A DNA stretch of 64,000 nt. Source: Inquilinus sp. Marseille-Q2685 (GTDB lineage: Bacteria > Pseudomonadota > Alphaproteobacteria > DSM-16000 > Inquilinaceae). Position 1 is the first letter of the stretch. Each line of letters begins with the position of its first letter. Where the stretch lies: contig NZ_CAKAKL010000001.1 of assembly GCF_916619195.1 (NCBI RefSeq), positions 1,550,001-1,614,000 on the forward strand, read 5' to 3'. A program made the translations under genes and the position numbers. Positions 44,330 through 53,480 of the stretch are shown piece by piece. Below the pieces are notes generated by a model, which was not told the origin of the DNA, made no database searches, and was given only the letters and a program-made list of their open reading frames with translations.

Positions 44330-45232
44330 TCACCGCAGCTTCGGGTTCAGGGCGTCGCGCAGCCAGTCGCCCAGGAGGTTGACCGACAGCGCCAACACCG
44401 CCAGCGCCACGCCGGGGAAGATCGTGATCCACCACTCGCCGGAGAACAGGAAGCGGTTGCCGATGTTGATCAGCGTGCCCAGCGAGGGCGAGGTCGACGG
44501 CACCCCGACGCCCAGGAAGGACAAGGTCGCCTCGGTGATGATCGCCAGCGCCAGGTTGATGGTGGCGATCACCAGCACCGGGCCCATCACGTTCGGCAGC
44601 ACGTGGCGGAACATGATGGTCCAGTCCGACAGGCCGATCAGCCGGGCCGCCTGGACGTACTCCTTGCACGATTCGACCAGGGTGGAGCCGCGCACGGTGC
44701 GAGCGTACTGCACCCAGTAGGACAGGCCGATGGCGACGACGATCACCCCGATCTGCAGGTCGGTGCCGCCGCCCTTGCCGACCAGCGCCAGGGCGATGCC
44801 GTTGATCAGCAGCGCGATCAGGATCGCCGGGAAGGTCAGCTGCACGTCGGCGACACGCATGATCACCGCCCCGACCCAGCCGCCGCGATAACCGGCGACG
44901 AGGCCGAGGGTGACGCCGATCAGCATCGCCAGCGCGACGCCGGCGAAGCCGACGAACAGCGAGATCCGGGTGCCGTAGAGGATGGCCGAGAACAGGTCGC
45001 GGCCCTGGTCGTCGGTGCCGAGCGGGAATTGCGGGTCGCCCTGCGCCTCGAAGGCCGGCGGGATCAGCGAGTTCATCAGGTCGAGGCTGGCCGGGTCGAA
45101 CGGGTCCTGCGGCGCGATCAAGGGGGCCAGCACCGCCCCCGCGAGCATCAGCAGGGTGACCAGCAGGGCCAGGATGGCGATCGGCGAGCGGCGGAAGCGC
45201 CAGGCGAGGTCGCTGTCGAGCAGGCGTCGCAT
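44330..45232 (-). CDS. Peptide ABC transporter permease (DppC/OppC type)
   Basis: A 300-residue inner-membrane permease with the OppC N-terminal domain (RRSPIAILALLVTLLMLAGAVLAPLIAP), the FPLGTDDQGRDLFSAILYGTRISL motif and the coupling loop EYVQAARLIGLSDWTIMFRHVLPN. Six or so helices are visible. It forms the channel with the DppB-type permease. The ORF track frame is longer, but ATG 45232, 4 bp after dppB, is the natural start. Confidence 0.93.
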   Translation of the reverse strand: MRRLLDSDLAWRFRRSPIAILALLVTLLMLAGAVLAPLIAPQDPFDPASLDLMNSLIPPAFEAQGDPQFPLGTDDQGRDLFSAILYGTRISLFVGFAGVALAMLIGVTLGLVAGYRGGWVGAVIMRVADVQLTFPAILIALLINGIALALVGKGGGTDLQIGVIVVAIGLSYWVQYARTVRGSTLVESCKEYVQAARLIGLSDWTIMFRHVLPNVMGPVLVIATINLALAIITEATLSFLGVGVPSTSPSLGTLINIGNRFLFSGEWWITIFPGVALAVLALSVNLLGDWLRDALNPKLR

Positions 45233-45236
45233 CGGC

Positions 45237-46208
45237 TCACGCCCCCACGCGGATGCGCGGGTCGACCGCGGCGTACAGGATGTCGACCACCAGGTTGATG
45301 GTGACGAAGATGAAGGCGCTGAGCAGCAGGTAGGCGGCCATGATCGGGATGTCGACATTGGCCACCGCCTGGATGAACAGCAGGCCCATGCCCGGCCACT
45401 GGAACACCTGCTCGGTGATGATGGCGAAGGCAATGATCGAGCCCAGCTGCAGCCCGGTGATGGTGATGACCGGGATCAGCGTGTTCTTCAGCGCATGGCC
45501 GAAATGGATCGCCCGGTCGGTCAGGCCGCGGGCGCGGGCGAAGCGGATGAAGTCGGTGCGCATCACCTCCAGCATCTCGCCGCGCACCAGCCGCATGATC
45601 AGCGTCATCTGGAACAGGCCCAGCGTGATCGCCGGCAGGATCAGCGAGCGCATGCCGGACAAGGTGAGGAACCCGGTGCTCCACCAGCCCAGCCGCACCA
45701 CCTCGCCGCGGCCGAAGGAGGGCAGCCAGCCGAGCTCGACCGAGAACACGAAGATCAGCAGGATGCCGATCAGGAAGGTCGGCAGCGACACCCCGACCAG
45801 TGACGCGCCGAGGAACAGGCGCGAGATCCAGCGCTGGGGATAGAGGCCGGTGAACACCCCCATCGGCACGCCGATCAGCAGCGCCAGCAAGGCCGAGGTC
45901 AGCGACAGCTCCAGCGTCGCCGGCGCGCGCTCGCCGATCAGGCCCGAGACCGGCTGCTTGAACTGGTAGGAGTTGCCGAAGTCGAACTGCACGGCATGGC
46001 CGACATAACGGGCGAACTGCACGATCACGGGGTCGTTCAGCCCCAGGCTCTCGCGCAGCGCCTCGCGCTCCGCCTCGGTGGTCTCCTGCCCGACCATCTG
46101 GTTGATCGGGTCGCCGACGAAGCGGAACATGGTGAAGGCCAAGAGGGCCACCACCAGCATCACCAGGATCGCCTGCGCCACGCGCGTCAGGATGAAGGCC
46201 AGCATCAT
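45237..46208 (-). CDS. Peptide ABC transporter permease (DppB/OppB type)
   Basis: A 323-residue permease with the typical N terminus FILTRVAQAILVMLVVALLAFTMFR, the periplasmic segment following the first helix (LRESLGLNDPVIVQFARYVGHA), and the coupling loop DFIRFARARGLTDRAIHFGHALKN. It lies 58 bp after the binding-protein gene and is co-transcribed with the other subunits. Substrate class (di- or oligopeptide, nickel or glutathione) cannot be decided from the permease. Confidence 0.93.
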   Translation of the reverse strand: MMLAFILTRVAQAILVMLVVALLAFTMFRFVGDPINQMVGQETTEAEREALRESLGLNDPVIVQFARYVGHAVQFDFGNSYQFKQPVSGLIGERAPATLELSLTSALLALLIGVPMGVFTGLYPQRWISRLFLGASLVGVSLPTFLIGILLIFVFSVELGWLPSFGRGEVVRLGWWSTGFLTLSGMRSLILPAITLGLFQMTLIMRLVRGEMLEVMRTDFIRFARARGLTDRAIHFGHALKNTLIPVITITGLQLGSIIAFAIITEQVFQWPGMGLLFIQAVANVDIPIMAAYLLLSAFIFVTINLVVDILYAAVDPRIRVGA

Positions 46209-46266
46209 ACCCCGCTGTCGTTGAGGAAGACGGGGCGGCGGCTCAGCGCCGCCGCCCGGCGGGTCC

Positions 46267-47928
46267 CTAGTTCTTCTTGATCCAGTCGAAGATCAGCCAG
46301 TTGTCCGGCCGCTGGACCACGGTGAACTTCTTCGACACGCCCCAGGACAGCGCCTGCTGGTGCAGCGGCAGGTAGCCGACATCCTGGTTCAGCAGGATGT
46401 CGTAGGCCTGGGCGATCAGCTCGTCGCGCTTGGCCTTGTCGCCCTCGACCGAGAAGGCGTCGACCAGGGCGTCGACCTTCGGGTTGCAGTAGCCGCCGTT
46501 GTTCGAGATGCCGACGCCCGGCGCCCGGCAGCGCACCAGGTTGTTGAAGACGCTGAGCGAATCGTAGCCGTCCGGGGTCCAGCCCAGCAGGTAGAAGCTG
46601 GTGCTGTGGCCGCCCGGCTCGCCGATCTGGGTGAAGTGCTTGGCGCGGGGCTGGGCGTTCAGCGTCACCTTCACACCGATCCGGGCCAGCATCGACACCA
46701 CGGCCTGGCAGATCGCCTCGTCATTGACGTAGCGGTCGTTCGGGCAGTCGAGCGTGATCCCGAAACCGTCCGGGTAGCCGGCCTCGGCCAGCAGCTTCTT
46801 CGCCGCCTCCGGGTCGTAGGGGTGGCGCTTGAAGTCGCCGGCCCGGTCGAACAGGGCGGGCGAGATCATCAGCGCCGTCGGCGTCGCCTGGCCGCGCATG
46901 ATGCGCTGGGCGATCGCGTCCTCGTTGATCGCCTGGTAGAAGGCCAGGCGCACCCGCTTGTCCTTCAGTGGGTTCTTGCCCTTGACCGTGGAGTACAGGA
47001 GCTCGTCGCGGTCCTGGTCGAGGCCCAGGAAGATGGTGCGCAGCTCGGGCGCGGTCAGCAGCGCCGTGTCGGCGTTGCCGGAGACCCGGTCCTGGTCCTG
47101 CACCGGCACCGGGTCGACCCAGTCGACTTGGCCGGACAGGAGGGCGGCGACGCGGGTGGCCGAGGACGCGATCGGCGTGAACTCGACCCGGTCGATGTTG
47201 CCCTCGGGCTTACCCCACCAGTTCGGGTTGCGCACGAACACCGTCTTCACCCCGATCTCATGGCTCTCGACCATGAAGGGGCCGGTGCCGTTGGCGTGCA
47301 GCACGGCGTAGCCGGGGTTCTTGTCGGCGGTGGAGGACGGTGCCACGGCGTTGTTCGCCTCCGACCACTCCTTGTCGAAGATCGGCCAGGAATCCCAGGT
47401 GCCGTTCAGCAGCGGATTGGGCTTGGTCAGGATGAAGTCGACCGTGTGGTCGTCGACCTTCACCGCCTTCATGTCCGACGGCACGCGGCCCTTGATGTCC
47501 GAGCCCGGGGACCGCAGCCGGTCGAGCGAATACAGCACGTCGTCGGCGGTGAAGGGGTTGCCGTTCTGGAACGTCACGCCTTCGCGCAGATGGATGCGCC
47601 ATTTCAGCCCGTCGTCGGTCACCTCCCAGCCCGTGGCCAGGGCCGGCACGATCTTCATCTGCTGGTCGCGCTTGGTGAGCCCCTCATAGACGTTGCTCAT
47701 CGTCGCGGTCGTGAAGGTCTCGTTGTACTGGTACGAGTCGAGCGTGTTCAGGTTGCCCTGGAAGGCGAAGCGGAACACGTTCTCCGCCCGCGCCGAGGCC
47801 GAAGCCGCCAGGATCGCGGCCCCGACCAGAAGCCCGGCCGCGGCCCACCGCAGCGGCGCGGGGGCCGCCAGGGCCCGGGATCCCAGGCCTGAAGATCGGT
47901 GTCTGCCTCGCTGTCTCACATCCGCCAT
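46267..47928 (-). CDS. Periplasmic peptide-binding protein (SBP family 5)
   Basis: A 553-residue extracytoplasmic solute receptor. The N terminus has an extended Arg-rich region before a hydrophobic signal (LLVGAAILAASASARA, cleavage near residue 48). The mature protein opens NVFRFAFQGNLNTLDSYQYNET and has the family signature around EGLTKRDQQMKIVPALATGWEV. Strictly conserved blocks such as KDKRVRLAFYQAINEDAI are present. It is first in the importer operon; the 400-bp region upstream should hold its promoter. Confidence 0.92.
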   Translation of the reverse strand: MADVRQRGRHRSSGLGSRALAAPAPLRWAAAGLLVGAAILAASASARAENVFRFAFQGNLNTLDSYQYNETFTTATMSNVYEGLTKRDQQMKIVPALATGWEVTDDGLKWRIHLREGVTFQNGNPFTADDVLYSLDRLRSPGSDIKGRVPSDMKAVKVDDHTVDFILTKPNPLLNGTWDSWPIFDKEWSEANNAVAPSSTADKNPGYAVLHANGTGPFMVESHEIGVKTVFVRNPNWWGKPEGNIDRVEFTPIASSATRVAALLSGQVDWVDPVPVQDQDRVSGNADTALLTAPELRTIFLGLDQDRDELLYSTVKGKNPLKDKRVRLAFYQAINEDAIAQRIMRGQATPTALMISPALFDRAGDFKRHPYDPEAAKKLLAEAGYPDGFGITLDCPNDRYVNDEAICQAVVSMLARIGVKVTLNAQPRAKHFTQIGEPGGHSTSFYLLGWTPDGYDSLSVFNNLVRCRAPGVGISNNGGYCNPKVDALVDAFSVEGDKAKRDELIAQAYDILLNQDVGYLPLHQQALSWGVSKKFTVVQRPDNWLIFDWIKKN

Positions 47929-48333
47929 CGCTGCCTCGCTGGTTCTTGGTTGCAGGACGCCGGGCGGTCGGTGCCCGGCCGGATCCAAAAGGGTCGAAGG
48001 CGCGGCCGGTCGCGGCCACGATCTCAAACGCCGGTCGGCGTGACTGGTTACCTCCCCGGCCCGATGATTGCCCGACTTTTGCTCCGGGTCGAGCCGGTTC
48101 GGGAATCGATGCCCAATTCCCAGGCAATCGCCGCCCGTCCCCGACGGCAGATCCGGCCCGTCATCCCCGATTTCCCCGTCCGTCCCCTTCCGTCCCGGCA
48201 AGCCCCAGCAACTGCCGTGCCAAAGGCGCCGGTCTGCGATGCGGCCGCGCCGGACAGGGCCGCAGCCGGCCGGCTTGCACCGCCTCCGCCTTGGCCCTAG
48301 GGTACGCCGCTTCTGTCCTGGAGAATTGCGCCG
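47929..48333 (+). other. Intergenic region between the peptide importer and thrC
   Basis: About 405 bp of G+C-rich sequence between divergent genes. It must contain both promoters, but no clear -35/-10 pair, riboswitch or palindromic operator stands out. The open frames crossing it are shadows of thrC and the binding-protein gene. Confidence 0.5.
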
Positions 48334-49740
48334 GTGCGCTATATCAGCACCCGGGGTCACGCCCCCGCCCTTGCCTTCGACGATGTGCTTCTGGCCGGCC
48401 TCGCCCGCGACGGCGGGCTGTATCTGCCGGAGACCTGGCCCACCCGCCCGGCCGAGGAGTGGCGCCGCCTGCGCGGCCTGCCCTATGCCGAGTTGGCCAC
48501 CGAGATCATGCTGCCCTTCGTCGAGGGATCGCTGACGAGGCAGGAGCTGGCGGCGCTGGCGGCCGAGACCTATGCCGGCTTCGGCCACCCGGCGGTGGCG
48601 CCCCTGGTCCAGCTCGACCACGACCTGTGGCTGATGGAGCTGTTCCACGGGCCCACGATCGCCTTCAAGGACTACGCCCTGCAGCTGCTGGGCCGGCTGT
48701 TCGACCATGTGCTGACCAGGCGCGGCGAGCGGGTGATGATCGTCGGCGCCACCTCGGGCGACACCGGCTCGGCCGCGATCGAGGCCTGCCGCGACCGCGC
48801 CGCCATCGACATCGTCATCCTGCATCCCGAGGGCCGCACCTCCGAGGTGCAGCGCCGGCAGATGACGACCGTGCTGTCGCCCAATGTCCGCAACGTCGCG
48901 CTGAAGGGCAGCTTCGACGACTGCCAGGACATGGTGAAGGCGATGTTCGCCGACGCCCCGTTCCGCGACGAGATGCGCCTGTCGGCGGTGAACTCGATCA
49001 ACTGGGCCCGGATCATGGCCCAGATCGTCTACTACGCCGCCGCCGCGCTGGCGCTGGGCGCCCCCGACCGGCCGGTGGCCTTCGCCGTGCCGACCGGCAA
49101 TTTCGGCAATGTCCTGGCCGCCTATGCGGCCCGGAAGATGGGCCTGCCGATCGCGAAGCTGGTGGTCGGGTCGAACCGAAACGACATCCTCGACCGCTTC
49201 TTCAAGTCGGGCGAGATGAAGATGGACGGGGTGGTGCCGACGCTGAGCCCGTCGATGGACATCCAGATCTCCTCCAACTTCGAGCGGCTGCTGTTCGAGC
49301 TGTGCGACCGCGACGCCGAGCGGCTCAGCGCGCTGATGGCGGAGTTCCGCGGCACCGGCCGGTTCGGCGTGACCCCGGCGATGCACCGGGCGGCGACCGA
49401 GCTGTTCGCCAGCCACCGCCTGGACGACGAGGGCACGCTCAGGGTGATCGCCGAGACCCGCGCCGCGACCGGCCAGACCATCGACCCGCACACCGCCTGC
49501 GGCCTGGCCGCCGCCCGCGCCCACCCGGCCGGCCCCGGCATCCCGATGGTGGTGGCCGCCACCGCCCATCCCGCCAAGTTCCCGGACGCGGTCGAGCGCG
49601 CCACCGGCTGGCGCCCGCCGCTGCCGCCGCACCTGGCCGACCTGTTCGAGCGCGAGGAGCGGCTGACCGTCCTGCCGAACGAGATCAGCGCGATCGAGGG
49701 CTTCGTCCGCCAGGCCCGCACCAATGGAGGGCCGGCCTGA
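48334..49740 (+). CDS. thrC: Threonine synthase
   Basis: PLP enzyme of 468 residues that converts O-phosphohomoserine to threonine. The cofactor lysine is K112 in GPTIAFKDYALQLLG, and the phosphate-binding serine/threonine region is IVGATSGDTGSAAIEA. The N-terminal RYISTRGHAPALAFDDVLLAGLARDGGLYLPE is the ThrC-specific domain. Translation starts at GTG 48334 behind GAGAA. The stop shares its last base with the start of the M16 protease gene, an arrangement common in alphaproteobacteria. Confidence 0.96.
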   Translation: MRYISTRGHAPALAFDDVLLAGLARDGGLYLPETWPTRPAEEWRRLRGLPYAELATEIMLPFVEGSLTRQELAALAAETYAGFGHPAVAPLVQLDHDLWLMELFHGPTIAFKDYALQLLGRLFDHVLTRRGERVMIVGATSGDTGSAAIEACRDRAAIDIVILHPEGRTSEVQRRQMTTVLSPNVRNVALKGSFDDCQDMVKAMFADAPFRDEMRLSAVNSINWARIMAQIVYYAAAALALGAPDRPVAFAVPTGNFGNVLAAYAARKMGLPIAKLVVGSNRNDILDRFFKSGEMKMDGVVPTLSPSMDIQISSNFERLLFELCDRDAERLSALMAEFRGTGRFGVTPAMHRAATELFASHRLDDEGTLRVIAETRAATGQTIDPHTACGLAAARAHPAGPGIPMVVAATAHPAKFPDAVERATGWRPPLPPHLADLFEREERLTVLPNEISAIEGFVRQARTNGGPA

Positions 49741-50996
49741 TGCCGACCCGCGAGAGCACCCTGTCGAACGGGCTGCGCGTCGTCACCGACCCGATCGACA
49801 CCGTGGAGAGCGCCTGCGTCGGGCTGTGGGTCGGCGCCGGCACCCGGCACGAGACCGCCGAGGTCAACGGCGTCGCCCATCTGCTGGAGCACATGGCCTT
49901 CAAGGGCACGCGCCGGCGCAACGCCCAGGACATCGCCCAGGAGATCGAGGCGGTGGGCGGCCATCTCAACGCCTATACCAGCCGCGAGAACACGGCCTAT
50001 TACGCACGCATATTGAAAGAGGATGCGCCATTGGCGCTCGATATCCTCGCCGACATCCTGCAGAATTCGGTGTTCGACGAGGCCGAACTGGGGCGCGAGC
50101 GCGCCGTGGTGCTGCAGGAGATCGGCCAGGCGATCGACACGCCGGACGACATCATCTTCGACCAGTTCCAGGAAGCGGCCTATCCGGACCAGCCGATCGG
50201 CTGGCCGGTCCTGGGCACGGCCGAGATCGTCGGGTCGCTGCCGCGCGAGGCGATTGCCGGCTATATCGGCCGCAACTACGGCGCCGACACCATGGTGCTG
50301 GTCGCCTCCGGCAATGTCGACCACGACCGGCTGACCGAGCAGGCCGAGCGGCTGTTCACCGGCCTGCCGGCCAGGGCCGAGGCGCGCACCGCCCCCGCCG
50401 CCTATCAGGGCGGCGAGCACCGCGAAGAGCGCGACCTGGAGCAGTTGCACCTCGTGCTGGGCTTCCCGGGCCTCTCCTATTCCGATCCGGACTTCTACGC
50501 CGGATCGGTGCTGTCGACGCTGCTGGGCGGCGGCATGTCCTCGCGGCTGTTCCAGGAGATCCGCGAGAAGCGCGGCCTGGTCTATTCGATCTACTCCTTC
50601 ACCAGCGCCTATCAGGATGGCGGCCTGTTCGGCATCTATGCCGGCACCGGCGAGACCGAGGTGCAGGAGCTGATGCCGGTGCTGTGCGGCGAGATCGGCC
50701 GGGTGATCGGCGACGCGGCCGAGGACGAGGTCGCCCGCGCCCGCGCCCAGATCAAGGCCGGGCTGCTGATGAGCCTGGAATCGACCATGGCGCGGGCCGA
50801 GCAGCTGGGCCAGCAGATGCTGATCTTCGGCCGTCCGGTGCCGGCGGAAGAGGTGGTGGCGAAGATCGACGCGGTCGACGCCGCCGCGGTGCGCCGGGTG
50901 GCCGAGCGGGTGTTCCGCACCGCCCCCACCCTGGCGGCGCTCGGGCCGGTCGGCCGGCTCGAGAGCTACGACGCGATCCGCGCCCGGATCGGCTGA
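49740..50996 (+). CDS. M16 family zinc metallopeptidase (mitochondrial processing peptidase-like)
   Basis: A 418-residue protein homologous to the beta subunit of mitochondrial processing peptidase. The inverted zinc motif is H47-L-L-E50-H51 (GVAHLLEHMAFKGT), with the distal ligand probably E127. The glycine-rich loop LLGGGMSSRLFQEIREKRGLVYSI is intact, so it should be active. It has no signal peptide. The start ATG overlaps the thrC stop. The physiological substrate is unknown. Confidence 0.94.
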   Translation: MPTRESTLSNGLRVVTDPIDTVESACVGLWVGAGTRHETAEVNGVAHLLEHMAFKGTRRRNAQDIAQEIEAVGGHLNAYTSRENTAYYARILKEDAPLALDILADILQNSVFDEAELGRERAVVLQEIGQAIDTPDDIIFDQFQEAAYPDQPIGWPVLGTAEIVGSLPREAIAGYIGRNYGADTMVLVASGNVDHDRLTEQAERLFTGLPARAEARTAPAAYQGGEHREERDLEQLHLVLGFPGLSYSDPDFYAGSVLSTLLGGGMSSRLFQEIREKRGLVYSIYSFTSAYQDGGLFGIYAGTGETEVQELMPVLCGEIGRVIGDAAEDEVARARAQIKAGLLMSLESTMARAEQLGQQMLIFGRPVPAEEVVAKIDAVDAAAVRRVAERVFRTAPTLAALGPVGRLESYDAIRARIG

Positions 50997-51016
50997 CGGC
51001 GTTGAGCGGGGCGGCG

Positions 51017-51613
51017 GTGATCGGCTTCTTCCGAACGGGGCTCGGCACCCTTCCGCCGGTCCGGATCGAGGGCCGGCGGACCTATCTCCGGCCGCCGCGG
51101 CTGCGCGACTGGCGGCCCTGGGTGGCGCTGCGCGGCGACAGCCGCAGCTTCCTGACCCCGTGGGAGCCGACCTGGCCGGAGGACGCGCTGAGCCGCGCCG
51201 CCTATCTGCGCCGGCTGCGCCGCCAGATCTACGAATGGCGGCAGGACGAAGGCTACGGCTTCCTGATCTTCGAGCGCGACAGCCGGCAGCTGGTCGGCGG
51301 CATCGGCTTCTCCAACGTCCGCCGCGGCGTCGCCCAGTCGGCCTCGATCGGCTACTGGATCGGCGAACGATTCGCCCGGCAGGGGCTGATGACCGACGCC
51401 ACCGCGGCGGCGGTGGCCTTCGGCTTCAACCAGCTCGGCCTGCACCGAATCGAAGCGGCCTGCCTGCCGCACAACGAGGCCAGCCAGAAGCTGCTGCTGC
51501 GCCTCGGATTCACCCGCGAGGGCTATGCCCGCGCCTATCTCAAGATCGACGGAGATTGGCGGGATCACTTGCTGTTCGGGCTGGTCGACACCGAGTTCCA
51601 TCCGGGGCCGTGA
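51017..51613 (+). CDS. rimJ: RimJ-type GNAT N-acetyltransferase
   Basis: A 198-residue acetyltransferase. TYLRPPRLRDWRPWVALRGDSRSFLTPWEP is typical of RimJ-like ribosomal-protein acetyltransferases; the acetyl-CoA loop is in YWIGERFARQGLMTDATAAAV, and HRIEAACLPHNEASQKLLLRLGF is motif B. The start is uncertain: GTG 51017 (GGGG upstream) is chosen over TTG 51002. It follows the M16 protease gene by 20 bp in the same operon. Confidence 0.88.
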   Translation: MIGFFRTGLGTLPPVRIEGRRTYLRPPRLRDWRPWVALRGDSRSFLTPWEPTWPEDALSRAAYLRRLRRQIYEWRQDEGYGFLIFERDSRQLVGGIGFSNVRRGVAQSASIGYWIGERFARQGLMTDATAAAVAFGFNQLGLHRIEAACLPHNEASQKLLLRLGFTREGYARAYLKIDGDWRDHLLFGLVDTEFHPGP

Positions 51614-51679
51614 CCATGCGGCTTGATGCCGTTCTTCTGCGCGCCTAGGTTCAGGCAAAATTATGGCGGAACGCGGCAC

Positions 51680-52150
51680 GTGGCATTGGACTGGGACACC
51701 CTCTCGCGCACCCTGCGCCCCGAGAACAGCCCCGGCTTCCTGCTGTGGCAGGTCGCCAATCAGTGGCAGCGGCTGCAGCGGTCGACCCTGGAGCCGCTCG
51801 GCCTCACCCACGTCCAGTTCGTGCTGCTGGCCGGCCTCGCCTGGCTGAGCCGCAAGGAGAACGACGTCACCCAGGCCCGGCTCGCCGCCTTCTGCAAGAC
51901 CGACGCGATGATGACCAGCCAGGTGGTGCGGTCGCTGGAGGCCGGCGGCTTCATCGCCCGGGCGCCGCACCCGACCGACAGCCGGGCCCGGCAGCTCAGG
52001 GTCACCGCCAAGGGGGCCGAGGTGCTGAACGCCGCCATGCCGCGGGTGCGCGAGGCCGACGCCCAGTTCTTCGGCGCGCTGCAGGAAAGCCAGGGCTTCG
52101 TCGAGCAGCTGCGCCGGCTGTGGGCCAGCGGCGCCAAGCGCGAGCCCTGA
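51680..52150 (+). CDS. MarR-family transcriptional regulator
   Basis: A 156-residue winged-helix regulator. It contains LGLTHVQFVLLAGLAWL, the recognition helix region KTDAMMTSQVVRSLEAGGFIARAPHP and the wing DSRARQLRVTAKG. GTG 51680 fits the conserved start; the upstream extension is unconserved. An AAATTAT element near 51658 could be part of the promoter. The regulon and ligand are unknown. It is convergent with the flippase gene, 3 bp away. Confidence 0.88.
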   Translation: MALDWDTLSRTLRPENSPGFLLWQVANQWQRLQRSTLEPLGLTHVQFVLLAGLAWLSRKENDVTQARLAAFCKTDAMMTSQVVRSLEAGGFIARAPHPTDSRARQLRVTAKGAEVLNAAMPRVREADAQFFGALQESQGFVEQLRRLWASGAKREP

Positions 52151-52153
52151 GCG

Positions 52154-53455
52154 CTACGCGAGGAACCAAGCCGGAACCAGGAACACCAGCGGCGCGAACA
52201 GCGCGATCCGCATCCGCGGCAGCGCCACGCCGTTGCGCTCGAGCAGCTTCAGCTGGATGTGCAGCGCCAGGAGCAGGGTGCCGGCGAAGACCAGGGCCGC
52301 CGTCGACAGGGTCAGAAGCGCCAGCGCCTTCAGCAGCGCCAGGGCTGCGACCATCAGCCCGGCGCAGCCCAGCAGCCACATCGTCGCCTGTTTCGAGATC
52401 AGCGCGCGGTTGACCCGCAGCTCGACATGGGCCAACGACACCCACCAGATCGTCTGCATGCAGACGATGGGCAGCAGCCGCGACATCTCGGGCAGATGGG
52501 CCCGCCAGCCCGGAAGCAGCTCGGCGCCGAACAGCTCGAAGCCGGCGAGGATCATCGCGGCCCCCGCCATGGTCAGCGCCAGCAGGGCCAGGTAGAACCG
52601 GTCGAACCATTCGGCCGAGGCCTCGTACAGCGCCTTGAAGAACGCGGTCACGATCAGCTGGTGGACAAGGAAGATCGCCGCCGAGATGCGGAAGCAGACC
52701 GCGTAGACCGACACCGCCTCGACCGTCAGGAAGAACCCGACCAGCACCCGCGAGCTGTTGACGATGGCGAAATAGACCAGCGAGTTCACCATCATGAAGA
52801 AGCCCATCCGCCGCGCGTCGGCATGGGCGGCGAAGAAGCGGGGCCGGATGGTGCGCACCAGGCCGGCCAGGGCGAACAGGGTGAGCCCCAGCGAGACGGC
52901 GCCGCAGCCGAGGATCACCGCCCATAGCGGCACCTGCCGCAGGGCCGCGAAGGCCAGCGCGCCGACGATCAGGAAGACGTAGAGCGCCAGATTGTCCGCC
53001 ACCAGGATGCCGAAGCGGCGCCCCATGGCGCGGTAGTAGACGCTGGCGGCGACCTGGGCCCCGGCGCCGGCCATGGCGACGCCGGCGAAGGCGGGCAGAA
53101 GCGGGCCCGAGGCGGCCCAGGCGATCGCGGCGGCGCCGAGGCCGATCAGGCCGATCGAGGCGACGACGAAGAACAGCAGGTCGAGGACGCGGTCGTCCTT
53201 GCGGATCAGCACCAGCTGCGGGATCGCGCCCGGAATGCCGAGGCTGAGGATCTGCGCCCCGATCACGCCGATGCTGAGCCCCAGCTCGGCCGTGCCGTAG
53301 TCCTGGATGCTCATGACCTGGGACAGCAGCAGCGGCCCGAAGAAGGCGGAGCCCTTGCCGAGCGCGAAGGCGAACAGGAACAGCGCCGCCCTGCCGCCGG
53401 CCGCCCGGACCCGGGCGAGAGTCGTCGCCAACGCCATGGCCGGGGAGCGGCTCAT
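52154..53455 (-). CDS. Polysaccharide flippase-like membrane protein (MOP superfamily)
   Basis: A 433-residue protein with about twelve hydrophobic segments. The N-terminal FAFALGKGSAFFGPLLLSQVMSIQDYGTAELGLSIGVIG matches the start of Wzx/MATE-like exporters, and the asymmetric helices and loops fit the MOP fold. It is co-transcribed with the PhyH dioxygenase gene 25 bp upstream. No glycosyltransferase is adjacent, so this pair may serve a glycan made elsewhere. It differs clearly from the flippase at 3275-4798. Confidence 0.8.
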   Translation of the reverse strand: MSRSPAMALATTLARVRAAGGRAALFLFAFALGKGSAFFGPLLLSQVMSIQDYGTAELGLSIGVIGAQILSLGIPGAIPQLVLIRKDDRVLDLLFFVVASIGLIGLGAAAIAWAASGPLLPAFAGVAMAGAGAQVAASVYYRAMGRRFGILVADNLALYVFLIVGALAFAALRQVPLWAVILGCGAVSLGLTLFALAGLVRTIRPRFFAAHADARRMGFFMMVNSLVYFAIVNSSRVLVGFFLTVEAVSVYAVCFRISAAIFLVHQLIVTAFFKALYEASAEWFDRFYLALLALTMAGAAMILAGFELFGAELLPGWRAHLPEMSRLLPIVCMQTIWWVSLAHVELRVNRALISKQATMWLLGCAGLMVAALALLKALALLTLSTAALVFAGTLLLALHIQLKLLERNGVALPRMRIALFAPLVFLVPAWFLA

Positions 53456-53480
53456 GACGGCCCCGAGATCACCATCCGGG

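Noticed and set aside
46267-49632. 1121-residue minus-strand open frame
   Set aside because: Only its 3' part (46267-47928) is the binding protein. The rest is antisense to thrC and reflects the high G+C content; the residues there are Arg/Gly/Ala-rich low-complexity with no family.
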